From Amoeboaphelidium protococcarum (taxonomy: Eukaryota > Aphelidiomycota > Aphelidea), in the NCBI GenBank assembly GCA_023515745.1, contig JALECJ010000256.1, forward strand, positions 2,356,001 to 2,420,000: a stretch of 64,000 nucleotides of DNA. The letters run 5' to 3'. Of this stretch, positions 31,607-43,655 are shown piece by piece. Both the position numbers and the translations under genes were made by a program. Position 1 is the stretch's first letter. Every line of letters starts with the position of its first letter. Below the pieces are notes generated by a model. The model was not told the DNA's origin and did no database searches. It saw only the letters and a program-made list of their open reading frames with translations.

Positions 31607-32336
31607 AATACGCGCGTCAAATTCTTTGTAGTTGTTTTAGTTGAAAGAATTAGAGAGCGAGTGTTGTTTTGTTTAATCACAAGATTTTAGCACTCCTCAC
31701 GGTCCAGAGCATACCGCCTTTTTGGTACGGGACCGGTCCGTAATTTGACCATTCGGTCCAGGACCGTGCATATATTGAACCGTTGGTCGGGACTGCAGAC
31801 AGACCGGTTCAAGAGATATATCAGCGCGGCCATTGAATTGATGACTTAACGCGTAAAATTCGATTATAAAGTACCGTAACTTGGCTTCATTCCATATTGA
31901 GTTATCGATAATAGCTACTTATACATGTTTGAACACAATTAAAACGATTATGAAGAGCATAATACACTTAAAACGAATGACGCCATTGTTGGTTCGTGCT
32001 GACGCTCAACACGAGTAGATGATTATCTTGCGCTACGCTGAGTATTTGATAATGAAACAATGGGGGAGCTTTTAAAATCTTGATTAGCTCTACGAATGGC
32101 TGATATAGCATTGATTTATTGAGCTGGCTTCATTATGAGACCGGTCTCATAGTTCAATGATCGACTCGAGACCGGTCTAACTTTTCCAATTGCGGTCCCA
32201 GACCAAGGGTAGTGCTAGTCACAAAAATGACACATGACCCCAACCTATAGTTTTAATGGAAGAATATACCTATTACAGTCAATTGCTAGTAAACAAAACT
32301 TATCTACTAAGTAAGAAACTTTGTAGATACAAGATA
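31607..32336. repeat. Intergenic cluster of GACCGGTC-type palindromes
   Basis: This 730-base gene-free gap contains at least seven G(G/A)ACCG(G/T)-type sites between 31696 and 32215. They include GGACCGGTCC near 31730, CGGTCCAGGACCG (31754-31766), AGACCGGTTC (31801), a perfect 16-base palindrome ATGAGACCGGTCTCAT (32135-32150) and AGACCGGTCT (32169-32178). Such clustered palindromes suggest the ends of a small DNA-transposon remnant or a regulatory dyad array; I see no transposase. Confidence 0.5.
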
Positions 32337-33191
32337 TCACTATTCCTCAATGATGGGATCGCCGTATTTATTACGCTTGATGTTTCTATCTAGAGAATCC
32401 TACTGTTATAAAGACTTGACTTTACGCGAGCCACTTTTAGACTATCCGCCAACTTCTTGATCATTTTCAATTCTCTAAGAGGAAACTCCAAACAAATCAT
32501 GTAAGCGCTACTTGGACTCTTAATCTTCATCATCATCAGCTTGTGTAAACTAATCTTGACCATTTTATTGCTTTTACGCTTGTCTTCTTATCTCATCCCA
32601 TTTACTTCTTCCGCTAGGTTGATCAAAGCTGCTTTTATTCTATTATGAGCGTGTATTGTTGACACGACTGTAATCATTCTCTTGATCTCTCAGGTCATCT
32701 CCGTCACTATATTTGTCAAATTGAGCCATTTCCTGACCAACAATATCATATTCACTAGCATTAGTCTCATCCGCAAAACTATCGCCTTCAAAGGTGACAC
32801 CTCTAAACCGATACGGTACAAACCCACCTTCACGCCGCGTCTGGTCAACAATCTTCCTGAACTCATACGCAAGACGACTCTGCTCTCGTGGCATATGCAA
32901 GAACTTGTCAAGATTCTTGTTAGTTGAGTAGGTAATCGCGAAACTGGTAGCCACTGTTGGCACTGTAACTAAAGTACCGAGTCTTACAAGTGGATTTAAC
33001 TGCATGAATTTAGGCTGCCTAGTCAGAAATAGTATTGCGGCGAAACCGGTCAAAGTACCACCAAATCCCCACAATGCAACATTTCTAGCCAACTTTTACA
33101 GCTACTCCTTCTCTTCAGTCGACGGCTTGTAACTCTCCAACAACTTTCCAACCTTTTCTGCAAATATTCCACCCTTTTAATTTTAGCTCAT
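32337..33191 (-). CDS. OCIA-domain-like mitochondrial membrane protein
   Basis: This is a 284-residue protein. Near residue 45 are two closely spaced hydrophobic segments (A-L-W-G-F-G-G-T-L-T-G-F-A-A-I-L-F-L and L-G-T-L-V-T-V-P-T-V-A-T-S-F-A-I), followed by a charged tail with P-S-G-R-S-K-W-D-E-I-R-R-Q and an end N-K-Y-G-D-P-I-I-E-E-Q. OCIA-domain proteins (OCIAD1/2, animals; relatives elsewhere) have the same paired hydrophobic helices, a tail that ends in N-K-Y-G-D, and act at mitochondrial inner membranes in complex III assembly. The tail matches more than the helices. The start is the only ATG after an in-frame TGA. No intron. Confidence 0.55.
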
Positions 33192-33386
33192 TTTATCTAG
33201 CTTTACGAGTCAGTTCAGTGACAAATAAAAGTGATATATAACACGACGATATTAGAAAGTCGTAATTCTTGAGAAAAGAAGAAAGCGACTGTGGAAAGTC
33301 TGATCTAACTTAGAAAACTATTCATTAGTTAAGTAAACCGAGTCTATAAAAATAACATAAAACAAATTCACAAATCATCAAGTCAT

Positions 33387-33755
33387 TCATTCTCTAATGT
33401 TGGTAGACCGTTGAGCTTCCCTGATCTTGGATAGATACACTTTGAGGGGCTCAACGTAGAATTCAAACCCAAGAGTCTACATGGCCCAGAGCAGATCTTC
33501 TCCGTTGATAGTCTTTCTCTTTTCTTGCACGCAACGATCAGCAGCCTCGCTAGTGACGAACATTATAAATTCTGAAACACATTCTGAAACGGTATCTTTT
33601 GCATCTTTTGATATCTTTCCTGTCTGAGGCAGTGCCTGTTTCATCAATCTGATGATATTGGCAATAGGCAACAATCTATCCTGCTCCTTGATCTCCACTT
33701 CACCAATATTTGAAAACTCTTCCACCTCATTACTAACTTCTTCTCTTTCCATCAT
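33387..33755 (-). CDS. NF-YB/Hap3-type CCAAT-binding histone-fold subunit
   Basis: This 122-residue protein is almost entirely the NF-YB histone fold: [14 protein letters not shown], then P[28 protein letters not shown], [18 protein letters not shown] and Y-V-E-P-L-K-V-Y-L. With NF-YC and NF-YA it would form the CCAAT-binding complex. The family usually has Q at T-x-S-E-A-S; here it is S-E-A-A, a mild change. Short acidic N-terminus. The Gln after A-M is TAG. Two consecutive ATGs open the ORF. Confidence 0.95.
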
Positions 33756-34010
33756 ACTTGACTTGCTATCTGTTTGAAGACAAATTAAATTTCAATTGTT
33801 AAAATGGAGATAAAAAGAGATGTTTTTAGAGTGATCAATCTGAATTGAAACTGTTCGTCAAACAATGCGCCTTTGATCATTGATCGCGCTTCTTTAACTA
33901 AATCCCACACAGTTTTCCCATCTAATTAGGAATTCAGATCAAGTATAACGACCCAGAGATTCTAATACTTTCGCGTTAATCAAATCATATTAAATATTAT
34001 CAAATAGCAT

Positions 34011-34937
34011 ATGGATAGAGTGGAGGCCGAGTAGGAGTGGGAATCGCTGAGTCATAGAAAGTTGGACATGACTTAATTGCTGCAGTGGAGCACTGCTATT
34101 TAGTAGCTGGGCCGTGATGACGATCCTGCCTTAAGATAGTAGCAGTAGAGTGGACAGGAGATCAATCGCTACCCAACGCCGCGACCTTAGTTAGACACCA
34201 AGTGGGTCGAGATTTTGATGGGCAAATCGAGTTTTGTTTAAATGAAAGAGTACTTGGACACGGTGATCGATAGCTCCAAGTCTATGAATGCGCGCGTCGA
34301 CGCGTGTGCAAACCTGCAAGAGATGGCAGAGTCTGTTGACAATGCAAAGAACTTTGTCAAAGCTGGTCTGCATTTGAAGCTACTTGACTGTTTATCGGAG
34401 AGCAATTAAGAATTTTTGGCGTATGTCGTTTGGACCTTTGGGTGTCTGTGTAGTAATGAATTTTCCATCAAGAAAAAGTTTCTGATTGACAACATTCTGC
34501 CTCGATTGACAGCTTTGGTTCACTCTTATTAACTACTATAACTTTAATTCGTCGGAGAACTGAAAGATGAGGAGCTTCCAGTTGTGAAGAAGTACCTGTT
34601 CTTTGTGTCCAGTATGCTGAGCAATAATGCAGAAGGCCAAGAGCTGTTTACTCTGAGTGGCGGGAATCAATTGCTTTTAAACCTGGTATAAAATTGTCTT
34701 TCAATTTGTAATGCAGATAATGCAAAGTCGAAGGTGTTAAAACCACCAGTGGTGAAGGTCATACACATATGGACTCTAATGACGCACAGTGACGCGTGTC
34801 TGAAGTGGATTGACGAGCATTTGAATGCAGGCTTGCTGAAATCTATTGGAGACTTTAGTGTTGATAATGATAATACTATTGCAGAATAGTTACAGACACT
34901 GTGCGATAATATGGCGCGTTTCAACGCACAAAAGTGA
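34011..34937 (+). CDS. Fes1/HspBP1-like Hsp70 nucleotide-exchange factor
   Basis: This 308-residue, all-helical, armadillo-type protein has the Fes1/HspBP1 layout. An N-terminal segment L-L-Q-W-S-T-A-I is equivalent to the family's L-L-x-W-x-I start. It is followed by a Gln run, then repeats with A-R-V-D-A-C-A-N-L-Q-E-M-A-E-S-V-D-N-A-K-N-F and A-Y-V-V-W-T-F-G-C-L-C-S-N-E-F. The family opens Hsp70's nucleotide cleft to release ADP. The glutamine run at about residues 46-49 is written TAG TAG CAG TAG, a direct view of the altered code. No intron; start has an AT-rich upstream context. Confidence 0.8.
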
Positions 34938-35172
34938 TCCTGCATAAGTATTAAATGAACATTTATGTGAGTCAGTGAGTCAGTGAGATGTTGAATTTTC
35001 TCGATTGTCCGTTTCACCCGAGAATATCTCGATCTCTCGTTTGTTCTTCGTCACTCGCACGTCGTCGATTTCGATCTTTCTCTCTTATCTTGTAGTTTAG
35101 TATTTGGAGTCTCGGCTGGTTGAATCCCCTTTACTTAAACTATTATTATTATTATTTGAAATTTTAAAAACT

Positions 35173-37536
35173 ATGAATGAGTTGCCGTAAGTCATTTAAT
35201 CGTTTCTGAGAGCTACAGCTGCTTCATAACCGGCTGGGCCACCATCATATGCTGCGTTTCTCGCTTCCATTCGGTAAAATAGAAAGAAGAACTTTGCTCT
35301 GTTGGTGGTTCTTCTTTCTAGTCCTTGGATATATCGTTACATCAAGAGCAGGTATGAGAAGACTGGATTTTATAGTGAGAGAAGGAAGCGTTTGGAGAGT
35401 TTTGCTCATCATTTAAATGCTGCAGAGTTGATGGAGTATCAAGAGGAGGATGCCCAGTTGGCTGTGGATGCCTCTAAACTGACTCAGAACGAGGATGATC
35501 CGGTTGCTGCAGAGGAGAGCATGGACAATCTGAATAAAGCTGCTCAAGTTGAAAAGATGACCAAAAAGAAGAAGCAATCTGTTGACAAGCAGTTTTATCA
35601 TAAGTTGCAGTTGCTTCTAAAGATTATCGTTCCACGCTGGAGATCCAAAGAGGCTGCCTTTATTGCCGTATAAGGACTGTTTCTGGTTTTGAGAACTTGG
35701 CTCAGTGTCGTCGTTGCTAATATTGATGGTAGAATTGTAAAGGATATAGTGTCTGGAAATGGAAAGTAGTTCCTAGTGGGACTTGGCTACTGGTTTGCTA
35801 TCGCTGTGCCTGCTACCTACACCAACTCTATGATTCGTTATTTGTAGAGCAAGATGGCCATTGCTTTCAGAACTCGACTGACCACTTATTTCCACAATTT
35901 GTACTTTGAGGATTTGATATACTACAAGCTACTTAATTTGGATAATCGTATTACTGGTCCTGACTAGCTGATATGTAATGATGTCGCCCGGTTTTGTGAT
36001 GCTCTTGCCTCGCTGTATTCAAATCTTGCCAAGCCTATCCTAGATACTGCCATCTTTACGTATCAGCTAAACAGATCTATTGGCTCTGTTGGTATGGCGT
36101 TTATATTTGTCAACTACCAGTTCACGGCGTGGTTACTGAGGAAGGCTACTCCTGGATTTGGTAAATTGGCTGCAGTGGAAGCCAAGTTGGAAGGAGATTT
36201 TAGAGGAGCTCATGGTCGATTGATTACTAATGCTGAAGAGATCGCGTTTTATGATGGAGGCAAGAGGGAACATGGCATCTTGGACAAGACTTATAAGACT
36301 TTGATTCGTCACGTCAATCGTATCTTCAGAATTAGAATATTCTACAACATGTTTGAAGATTTTATAATTAAATACGCATGGAGTGCCGTGGGACTTTTAA
36401 TCTGCTCTGTGCCCGTGTTCTTCCCTTCGCTGGCTGGTATAGCTGTTAGCGGTGATGCTTCTAATAGTAGTCATGGCTCTAGGACGTAAGGATTTATTAC
36501 CAACAAACGGCTGATGATATCTCTTGCAGATGCAGGTGGTAGAATAATGTATTCTTATAAGGAAATGGCTGAACTTGCTGGCTTCACTAGCCGTGTATAT
36601 GAACTGATGACTGTTTTGAATGATTTGAAAGTGCAAAGATATCAGAAGAAGGCTCTAAATGCTTCATTACAGTCTTCTTAGGAGAATGGTACTCTATAAG
36701 ATGAAGAAAAGTTTTCTATTGATTGCATCGAAGGTACGGTTGAATTGGGTTATAATGGCGTGTCGTTGTAATAGGTGCCGGTTGTCACCCCTTCTGGCGA
36801 TCTATTAGTTAAAAATGTTAATTTCGACATCTGGCCTGGTATGCATTTGATGATCAGTGGATCTAATGGTGTTGGTAAGAGTGCAGTGATGAGAGTTATT
36901 TGCGGATTGTGGCCAGTCTTTAAAGGAAAACTGAACCGACCACTTGATGTAGATGTAGTAGCGATTCCCTAGAGGCCTTACTTGTCCATTGGCTCTTTGA
37001 GAGATCAGGTGATCTATCCTCATAATCATACGAATATGCAGCTTTCTGGTAGGACTGATGAAGATTTGATGCGAATTCTAGAAATTGTACATCTGGACTA
37101 TCTGCCTGAGCGTGAAGGTGGATGGGATGCTGTGAGGGAATGGAAAGATGTGTTGAGTGGTGGAGAGAAGCAGAGAATGAACTTGGCCAGATTGTTCTAT
37201 CATCGTCCACCATTCGCCATTCTTGATGAGGCAACGTCTGCTGTCAGTACAGATGTTGAAGGTCTTATGTATTAAAGAGCGCAAGATTTCGGTATCACGC
37301 TAATCACCATAAGTCATAAACCGTCACTGTTTAAGTACCACAAGTATCTTCTCACTCTGAAAGGTGAAGATAAGAGTTGGGAGTGGACAGAGTTAAACAA
37401 TGACAAGGCGCAGACTACAGTTGAGAATGAAATTAAAGATTTGGAAAGTCGTCTCCAGCAAGAGGAGTCTATGATAAGTCGCTTGAATGAAATTAATTAG
37501 CTACTTGGTGTCAAGACTAATGCCACCAAGAAATGA
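35173..37536 (+). CDS. Peroxisomal ABC half-transporter (ABCD/Pxa type)
   Basis: This 787-residue half-transporter, with membrane domain then ATPase, belongs to the family that carries long-chain acyl-CoA into peroxisomes. The membrane part (to about residue 500) contains the ABCD-specific E-A-A-like loop [11 protein letters not shown] and the L-N-L-D-N-R-I-x-x-P-D-Q block. The ATPase has Walker A G-S-N-G-V-G-K-S, the Q-loop I-P-Q-R-P-Y with Gln encoded by TAG (36970), signature L-S-G-G-E-K-Q-R, Walker [13 protein letters not shown] and the switch His in I-S-H-K-P-S. A C-terminal coiled coil follows. The PEX19-binding segment near the N-terminus is not clear. No intron. Confidence 0.95.
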
Positions 37537-37596
37537 GAAGGAAGTTCTTTACGTATCTGAATCGGTATGAATCGCGATATGAACAATAATGTTTTC

Positions 37597-38781
37597 TCAA
37601 TCTTACGCATGTATCTCTTTACCATTAACCATTATAGTTGTAAATTACATTGATGATTCCAGATTACTCTTATTAACAGTGACAGGAGAAGGTGATACTT
37701 GAATTTTCACAGAATCTCCAATGTTGATACCATCATCAAAAGTGACTTTAAGCTCTTTACCAACCTTGTCAGTACGTACAATCTGACAAGTATGGCCAGT
37801 TGAAATCTAAATGTCGATTGTAGATTATGGCGCGTATTTGACACAATCAACGCGTAATGTGAACCAGCACCCGTCAACCAATAAGACTTTGAAACTGCAC
37901 TCAAAGACTTTAGTGCTATGAACATACTCCATAGTCAGCACTTTCAATCCACTACCCATACTCTTGACATACGGCGGGAATCCGTGTTTATGATAGTATG
38001 AAGCAATATTGCTCACTGAACTCGGAAAAGAAGAGCTCACGGTATCCAGAATCCAGGAGGGAATACTACCATTAGGATTAGTCTAGATCATATAGGAGAC
38101 GCGCATGCACCCATTCTTCAATTTTTCCAAATGCATAACACCCATATCAAGACAGGCTCTCACATGTCTAGAATCAGCCTTCAACTGACGCCATTTATCC
38201 TTCATTACTATTGGACCAGTGGGTTGTTGATCTTATTACTCAGGTAGAGAGAAACCAACAGCGACTAAGTTGACACCATGAGAACTACCGGGTTCTGCAG
38301 TATTACAATCGCCTCCATCGGATGGAACTTCAAAAGATACGGCTCCAACTAGCAGATCGCGTGGACTAACTGGCCAGACAGCCTTGGACTTGGATAGTGC
38401 AATTTTACAGTCAAGAGAGAAGGCTTCAATCAGATCAGCTCCATTGAACATTTCATCCCAGATCATGCGACAACCGGATGATTAAAAGATTGCCATGAAA
38501 TCGTCCATGTTATGTATGTAATTACTTTCAGAACTTTTCGCTGCATCATCCGATTGCTAAGCAGAATTGTATAGAGGATACTCAGCGACACCAAGGACTA
38601 TGCCAGTGGGGTGATTAGCGATAGGTTTCTTGTACACTTTCACCGCACCATCAATGATGCGAACATGTTACTGAGCCATCATCTCCTGTCTCAATTGGAT
38701 ATACTGTTCAAATATAGCTTGAGCTCTGTCCAGTATACTCTTTTCAACCACACGGTCATCATTACTATCTGAGATTGACAT
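37597..38781 (-). CDS. START-domain lipid-binding protein, copy 1
   Basis: This 394-residue protein contains a StAR-related lipid transfer (START) domain at about residues 60-280. It has W-D-E-M-F-N-G-A-D-L-I-E, then the family's V-W-P-V-S-P-R-D and C-M-R-V-S-Y-M-I-Q-T-N-P-N-G-S-I-P, which ends P-S-W-I-L-D-T-V. START domains carry a single lipid in a hydrophobic cavity. The C-terminal ~90 residues form a second beta-rich segment (V-E-C-S-F-K-V, L-K-V-T-F-D-D-G) of unknown function. No membrane helix or targeting signal. A second, diverged START gene follows on the same strand at 39092, suggesting a tandem pair. Start picked at M-S-I-S-D; upstream frame is open but AT-rich. Confidence 0.7.
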
Positions 38782-39091
38782 TGTTTTCAATCGCTGCGAT
38801 ATAACTGATTTGTAGTGAAGTATTATTGCAACAAGAGACGAGTCTGGCACGCTGTGGCTTAAACGCGTCGCCGGGATCAAATAGTGAAAGCTTGATTGAA
38901 TACTATTACTATAAGTATTTAACTCTTTAATTTTGACAAGAATGTTCGCAAATATATTTATAGTCTTATTATTCATTCAAACGGAGCTCAGAGACTAACC
39001 ATCTAAATCCATGAACCACACTTCGGAGATGGTACAGAAGAACACCAGAGCTATTGAAGAAACACCACAATATTAACTCATATATCAAACT

Positions 39092-40309
39092 TCATTATTC
39101 AGACCACAAAGCTAAATTATCTTAAGAGGTCTTGTTATCAACCTTTGGCGTAACTTGATCAAAGAACTGCTTCTTTATCTACAGGTGATGTGCAAAGTTG
39201 GACAATCCCTTTTCATACTTGGACAAGGATAAATGCAGCTCATCCTTCATATCACTGCTCAACTGAACATCAAGCTAAACTAAGCAATTATGCTAATCTT
39301 TCTTTAATGTAGTTTGAATTGGACCACCTTCATTATCATTATCAACTCTAGCGTTAGAGTGTATAAACAGGGACTCTCTATTCTAAGCCCAGTTGAAATC
39401 AACACGAATTATCAATGTCATCTTACCATTTAAGCCCGAATTAAACTTTATCAATAACTATCCTTCCTACTAGATGTAGTCGATGTATTTTATAATACTT
39501 GATAGAGCTACTTCGTCTTACAATTACTACTCAAGAGAAGACCATGACAAATCGAGAAGCATCGGAGGGCCACCATTCTTCACCGCAAAATCTGCTGCGT
39601 CAATCATTGATCGAGGTATAACTTTGGTGGCTAGTGGCATAACATAGGATACCATACCTTTAGGATCCATCTGCATCATCATACTCAGTTTCAACTTATC
39701 TCCAAGACGCGTCACATAGAAACTGGCCAGTCTGATAGTGGCAATCGTTCGCTTACTCAACTCCTGCGGTGTCAGTGTATTTGCCACCTATGGACCATAC
39801 TGAAAATCATCTACAGAGCATATGAAGCACAGCGCAGATTCTCCACTACCATCTATACCATACTGAGGATTGTACATCACTGTAGCAAGACCGGGAAACA
39901 CGCGGCTAGTGATAGGCCAGATGCCTTTGACCAGAGCAGTTCCCAGCACGGACTTAGTGTTTAAAATCTCATGGAATCTCGAGTCTTCAAATACAGGATC
40001 CCACTAGCATTTAACAGATGGATACACTAGAGTGGAGATCAGATCCAAGGCGGACAGCTGCTAATATCCAGACAAATCAATCTCCGCTCTAATGACACGA
40101 TTCAACGCCGGACTTGGCTAATCATTCAACTGCGCCGTATAGATCTTGGTCTACTTACCATCACTCTCAACTTTCCAATCCACTGACTCGCCATAGTACT
40201 GTTACAAGCGTGCATATGCAGCCTTCACCAAATCGTAATACTTGTGCTTATCGCCAAAACCGCTCGTAGACAGCAGAGGATCATTTAGATTAGTTTTGAG
40301 AATTGTCAT
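39092..40309 (-). CDS. START-domain-like protein, copy 2
   Basis: This 405-residue ORF without introns begins L-N-D-P-L-L-S. It has a START-like region: V-D-W-K-V-E-S-D-G-K-Q-T-K-I-Y, W-D-P-V-F-E-D-S-R-F-H-E-I-L, then I-W-P-I-T-S-R-V-F-P-G-L-A in place of the usual W-P-x-x-x-R-D, and a late S-Y-V-M-P-L-A-T-K-V-I-P-R-S-M-I-D. The C-terminal third is beta-rich and unassigned. The order of blocks matches the neighbour at 37597, and both have similar lengths, so a tandem duplication is likely, though sequence identity is low. Many TAA/TAG codons, including consecutive TAG-TAG and TAG-TAA pairs. Confidence 0.6.
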
Positions 40310-40690
40310 ACTTATTAGCTTCTGATTATAATCGCACAATTGTTCTCTTTGTGTAAAATTATGAGCAGATTAAAGATGTTCGTAGTACTTAACGTAGCGA
40401 GAGAGAGATCAATCAAAGTGCGTCACAGAACCGGCTTTTAACGAGATTTCGCTGATCTTTGTTGAATCTGCGTTTTGACTCACCAATCTGGCGCTGTCGT
40501 TTCATCACCACGATGATGATTCGTCATTGTTGTAAAGAAGATTTGTAGCAATAAATAATATTAAAACTTAGTACCATTTTCTTTCTACTGATCTTAGCTG
40601 TGTAATATCTTTATTGCACTTACAGAGCATGATCAATTTTCGATACATGAGCATTCTATTGTGGCAAGCAGGTTGAAGCTTACCGCTTGA
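40310..40690 (+). other. Region upstream of the SF3A1-like reading frame
   Basis: There are 381 bases with no clear gene. From about 40600 one frame carries S-I-V-A-S-R-L-K-L-T-A, which resembles the start of a SURP domain but ends in TGA at 40688. See the next entry. Otherwise nothing is recognised. Confidence 0.35.
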
Positions 40691-41353
40691 GCATCGTTCA
40701 CTTAAACGCGTGACACGTTTTCACTTCGTCTTTCCCGAGCAGATAATGATTTTTTGAGTCGGTACTTTTAGCCATAACAGAAATCTTGGGATCAATTTCT
40801 CAAATTAGATAGAATTATGAAGATCAAATAAAAATACGTACCAAAGGCTAAGAGAAATGCTGGACCGCTTTAGAGTGATCGGAAATGGAAAGATACTTAT
40901 GCGAGTTAACGCATCATTTATGTGAAATGTCCAAACTGCTAGTAAAACATTAAAGAATCTGAATTTAATAAGCATCTTAGAATAGAACTTCTCGATCCTA
41001 AATGGGCATAGTAAAAAAAGATTGAATTGGATAGGCGAGGTGGGCGGTCCAGTAATTTGCTTGATGATGGCGCGTAGGTGCATTAGTTTCTATCTCATCT
41101 TTAATCTGGTGATGATGGCAATGATAAATCCGCTGCATAATCATAATCAGCTTCCACTTTAAGCTCTATTAATTCTAGTGACGCTCATAGCAACGCGCAT
41201 AAAAGAAAGCCTGTGCTCTGGGATGGTACTACAGAATCTATTAGCATTACTACAAAGACAGCGATTGCAGTTCAATTACAATAAGGCTTGGATGGACATT
41301 TACACAACGACAAACCTCTCATAGGCCCTCAGCTTCCTAAATCCAAGAAATGA
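40691..41353 (+). CDS. SF3A1/Prp21-like splicing-factor C-terminal part (divergent or 5'-truncated)
   Basis: The frame ends at TGA 41351. From the first ATG (40817) it gives 178 residues, and it is open from 40691. Matches to SF3A1/Prp21 of the U2 snRNP are: a partial SURP-like segment (S-F-T-Q-T-R-D-T-F then F-L-S-R-Y-F...F-L-K-L-D-R-I), the strong H-L-R-I-E-L-L-D-P-K-W-A-Q-Q-K block, a late K-P-V-L-W-D-G and I-G-P-Q-L-P-K. A short zinc-finger-like C-P-N-C precedes the L-L-D-P-K-W block. The first SURP domain is absent, and an in-frame TGA (40688) lies inside the second. Either introns or divergence hide the 5' half, or this is a truncated copy. Confidence 0.5.
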
Positions 41354-41445
41354 AATGTGTAAATATTGATGAATAGCATTTATAGATTAGTATTATTCTA
41401 TTTTTTTCAAGTCTATAATGTATATATTGTATAAAACATCATCTA

Positions 41446-43359
41446 TCATCTTTTTAGAGGAATGATTAAAGACTCTTGATCACTATCAGATGCTTCACCA
41501 GGAGGCTTCCACTTATCCTGGGCTAATACTTTACCACTCCTGAGCCAGTCAATATCCTCGACCAGAGCCGGATTAAGCAACTTTGCGTGATATTTGCGAC
41601 GAATCACCTGGAGAATATAATCCAAATCGGAGCCATCTTTAACAACTGATCCATAAAGACCGTACTTCTACCGCAAGTTGACCATATCCATAATCACGTT
41701 CCCAATCTCTTCGTGCCTGCTGTCATTATGAAGCTATTTCAAAATTAGATAGTACGTGCCATCATCTGGCTTGATCAGCTATCGCACAGTCTAATACAGT
41801 TCATACACATGCATAGACTGCGATTAATGCTGACGAAGCAGTATCGCCATATTGAACGTGTTGGTATCGGCAACCTGTTCGTCATCAGAAGACTTGACAT
41901 TATGACGAGACAACTATTGCTATTATTCGTGACGACTGAGAGCCTGAGATATTAAACTATCAGCATCTTGGAACTATTTACACCTGATCATGGAGAGTAA
42001 AGCATAGTTCAAACTCTTAGATGCGGGATTCATTGATTTGTCAAGCATCTGGTAATAAGTCTCGGCGTTCTTCATCAGGAGGGCTTAATGTTTAGTCGAC
42101 TTGTCACTTTATTTCAGAACTCTTATCACATCTCGATAAGATGTCCCGTTCATACCAGCACGAGCACACCGTGCCACAATCAGCGAGTTGAAGCTCTTCT
42201 CATCGGGCTCGTGGCCGTCACTCTTCAACCTTTCTATCAAGGCCTCAACTTTCTCGACGCGTCCACGTATGGCAAAATTCCATAACAATACATTGTATAA
42301 ATCTATAGTGGGCTTAATTTTCAGCGACTACATCTCCATTGTGATACTGTTCAAATTCGCATCCCGGTCATGAGACTGCGCCAAATACTTCAAAATCACA
42401 CCATAAGAGTACGCATTAGGCCTCATCTACTTACTATCTTTCATTATAGCCAGCAAGTTGAGCATAGCCATCTTATCTCCAGACATTCGGTAACAATCCA
42501 GAAGTGAATTATACAAATGAGTTAATGCAGACTCTGGATGATATTTGCGCGTGGACGACTATCTAATCTGCTAACTTTGAACCAAATTGTGAGCAATTTT
42601 CAACCATTTGATACATCCTTGAGAATCACGTAACCGCGCATGACCATAGATTATAGTATGAAGTAACTGTAAATCAAGACTTATATTTTAACTTTTTAGT
42701 ACAGATTCCAGTATCCGATCAGCTGATATGATATGCGGATTCTTACTCAGGTCCATACGGAATTCACGCTTGACAAAGTCATCAGATGCCTTATCCATTA
42801 GAGATTTAATCAAGTAATCTGCTGCACCTACTGAGACAATATTCTAATCCTTATGAACCAAATCAAATATCTAAGTAGCCATATCAAATCTTTACTAGTT
42901 ACACAGGCCCTTGGTAAGAGCGAATACAGTCTTCTTATCAACAGCCATACCATCATCCCTCAATCGCTTAAACACGGAGAATAATTCGGAATGTGGCCTC
43001 TCATAAAGTACCATAAAGTCTAATAGCTAATTATACGAAACTATATCCTTCTTTGGTATATCATTAAACACGCGCGTAACAATTTCCAGAGACGGGCAGT
43101 ACTTGTCTGATATGCTCTTTGAGAAGGTGAGCTGATGCAATCGATTAAGCGCTGCAGACGCGTATTCATTGGATATATTATTAGTCTCGACTTATTTTAC
43201 AAAGGACTCTTGATCAAGAATTTTAATATCTTCAGCATTAGTAATGATTTAACCATTTTTCACTATATCTTAATCATTGTACTTGGCGCTTGACTGATGA
43301 ATCTATCGCGTATTTATCAAATTTACAACGGATGTAGGATATAGTTTTGTCGACCGCAT
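41446..43359 (-). CDS. Mitochondrial pentatricopeptide-repeat (PPR) protein
   Basis: This 637-residue intronless protein starts M-R-S-T-K-L-Y-P-T-S, a basic, Ser-containing N-terminus typical of a mitochondrial presequence. It then consists of ~35-residue helical hairpins with PPR spacing, for example Y-N-V-L-L-W-N-F-A-I-R-G-R-V-E-K-V-E and Y-N-S-L-L-D-C-Y-R-M-S-G-D-K-M-A. About ten repeats are visible. PPR proteins bind organellar RNA in a sequence-specific manner and act in transcript stability, processing or translation. No DYW or SMR domain. The C-terminus is short and acidic/basic mixed. The specific RNA target cannot be read from the sequence. Confidence 0.8.
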
Positions 43360-43655
43360 TTAGTAGCCATGTGTACGCAAACCAAGGCCAGCATATTTAA
43401 ATATCCGCTACATAAGATTACAATCTTGACTCAATCCCAATTCAGTCAATTTTTCTCTTCTCTTCAAAACAATCAATCAGCGGCGGTGAGTTCTCCTTTG
43501 CTTTCTTTTACTGAAAAGCTTACATTCGCGCTCGCTCAAGTCTTACTACAAGATTTATAGGAGCGAAACAATTTTGTAATTAATCTAGTCTTTTATTTAA
43601 TCGCTGGCGATATTTTCGCCTACTATAGAATTGATAAGTATACAGTTCATTAAGA

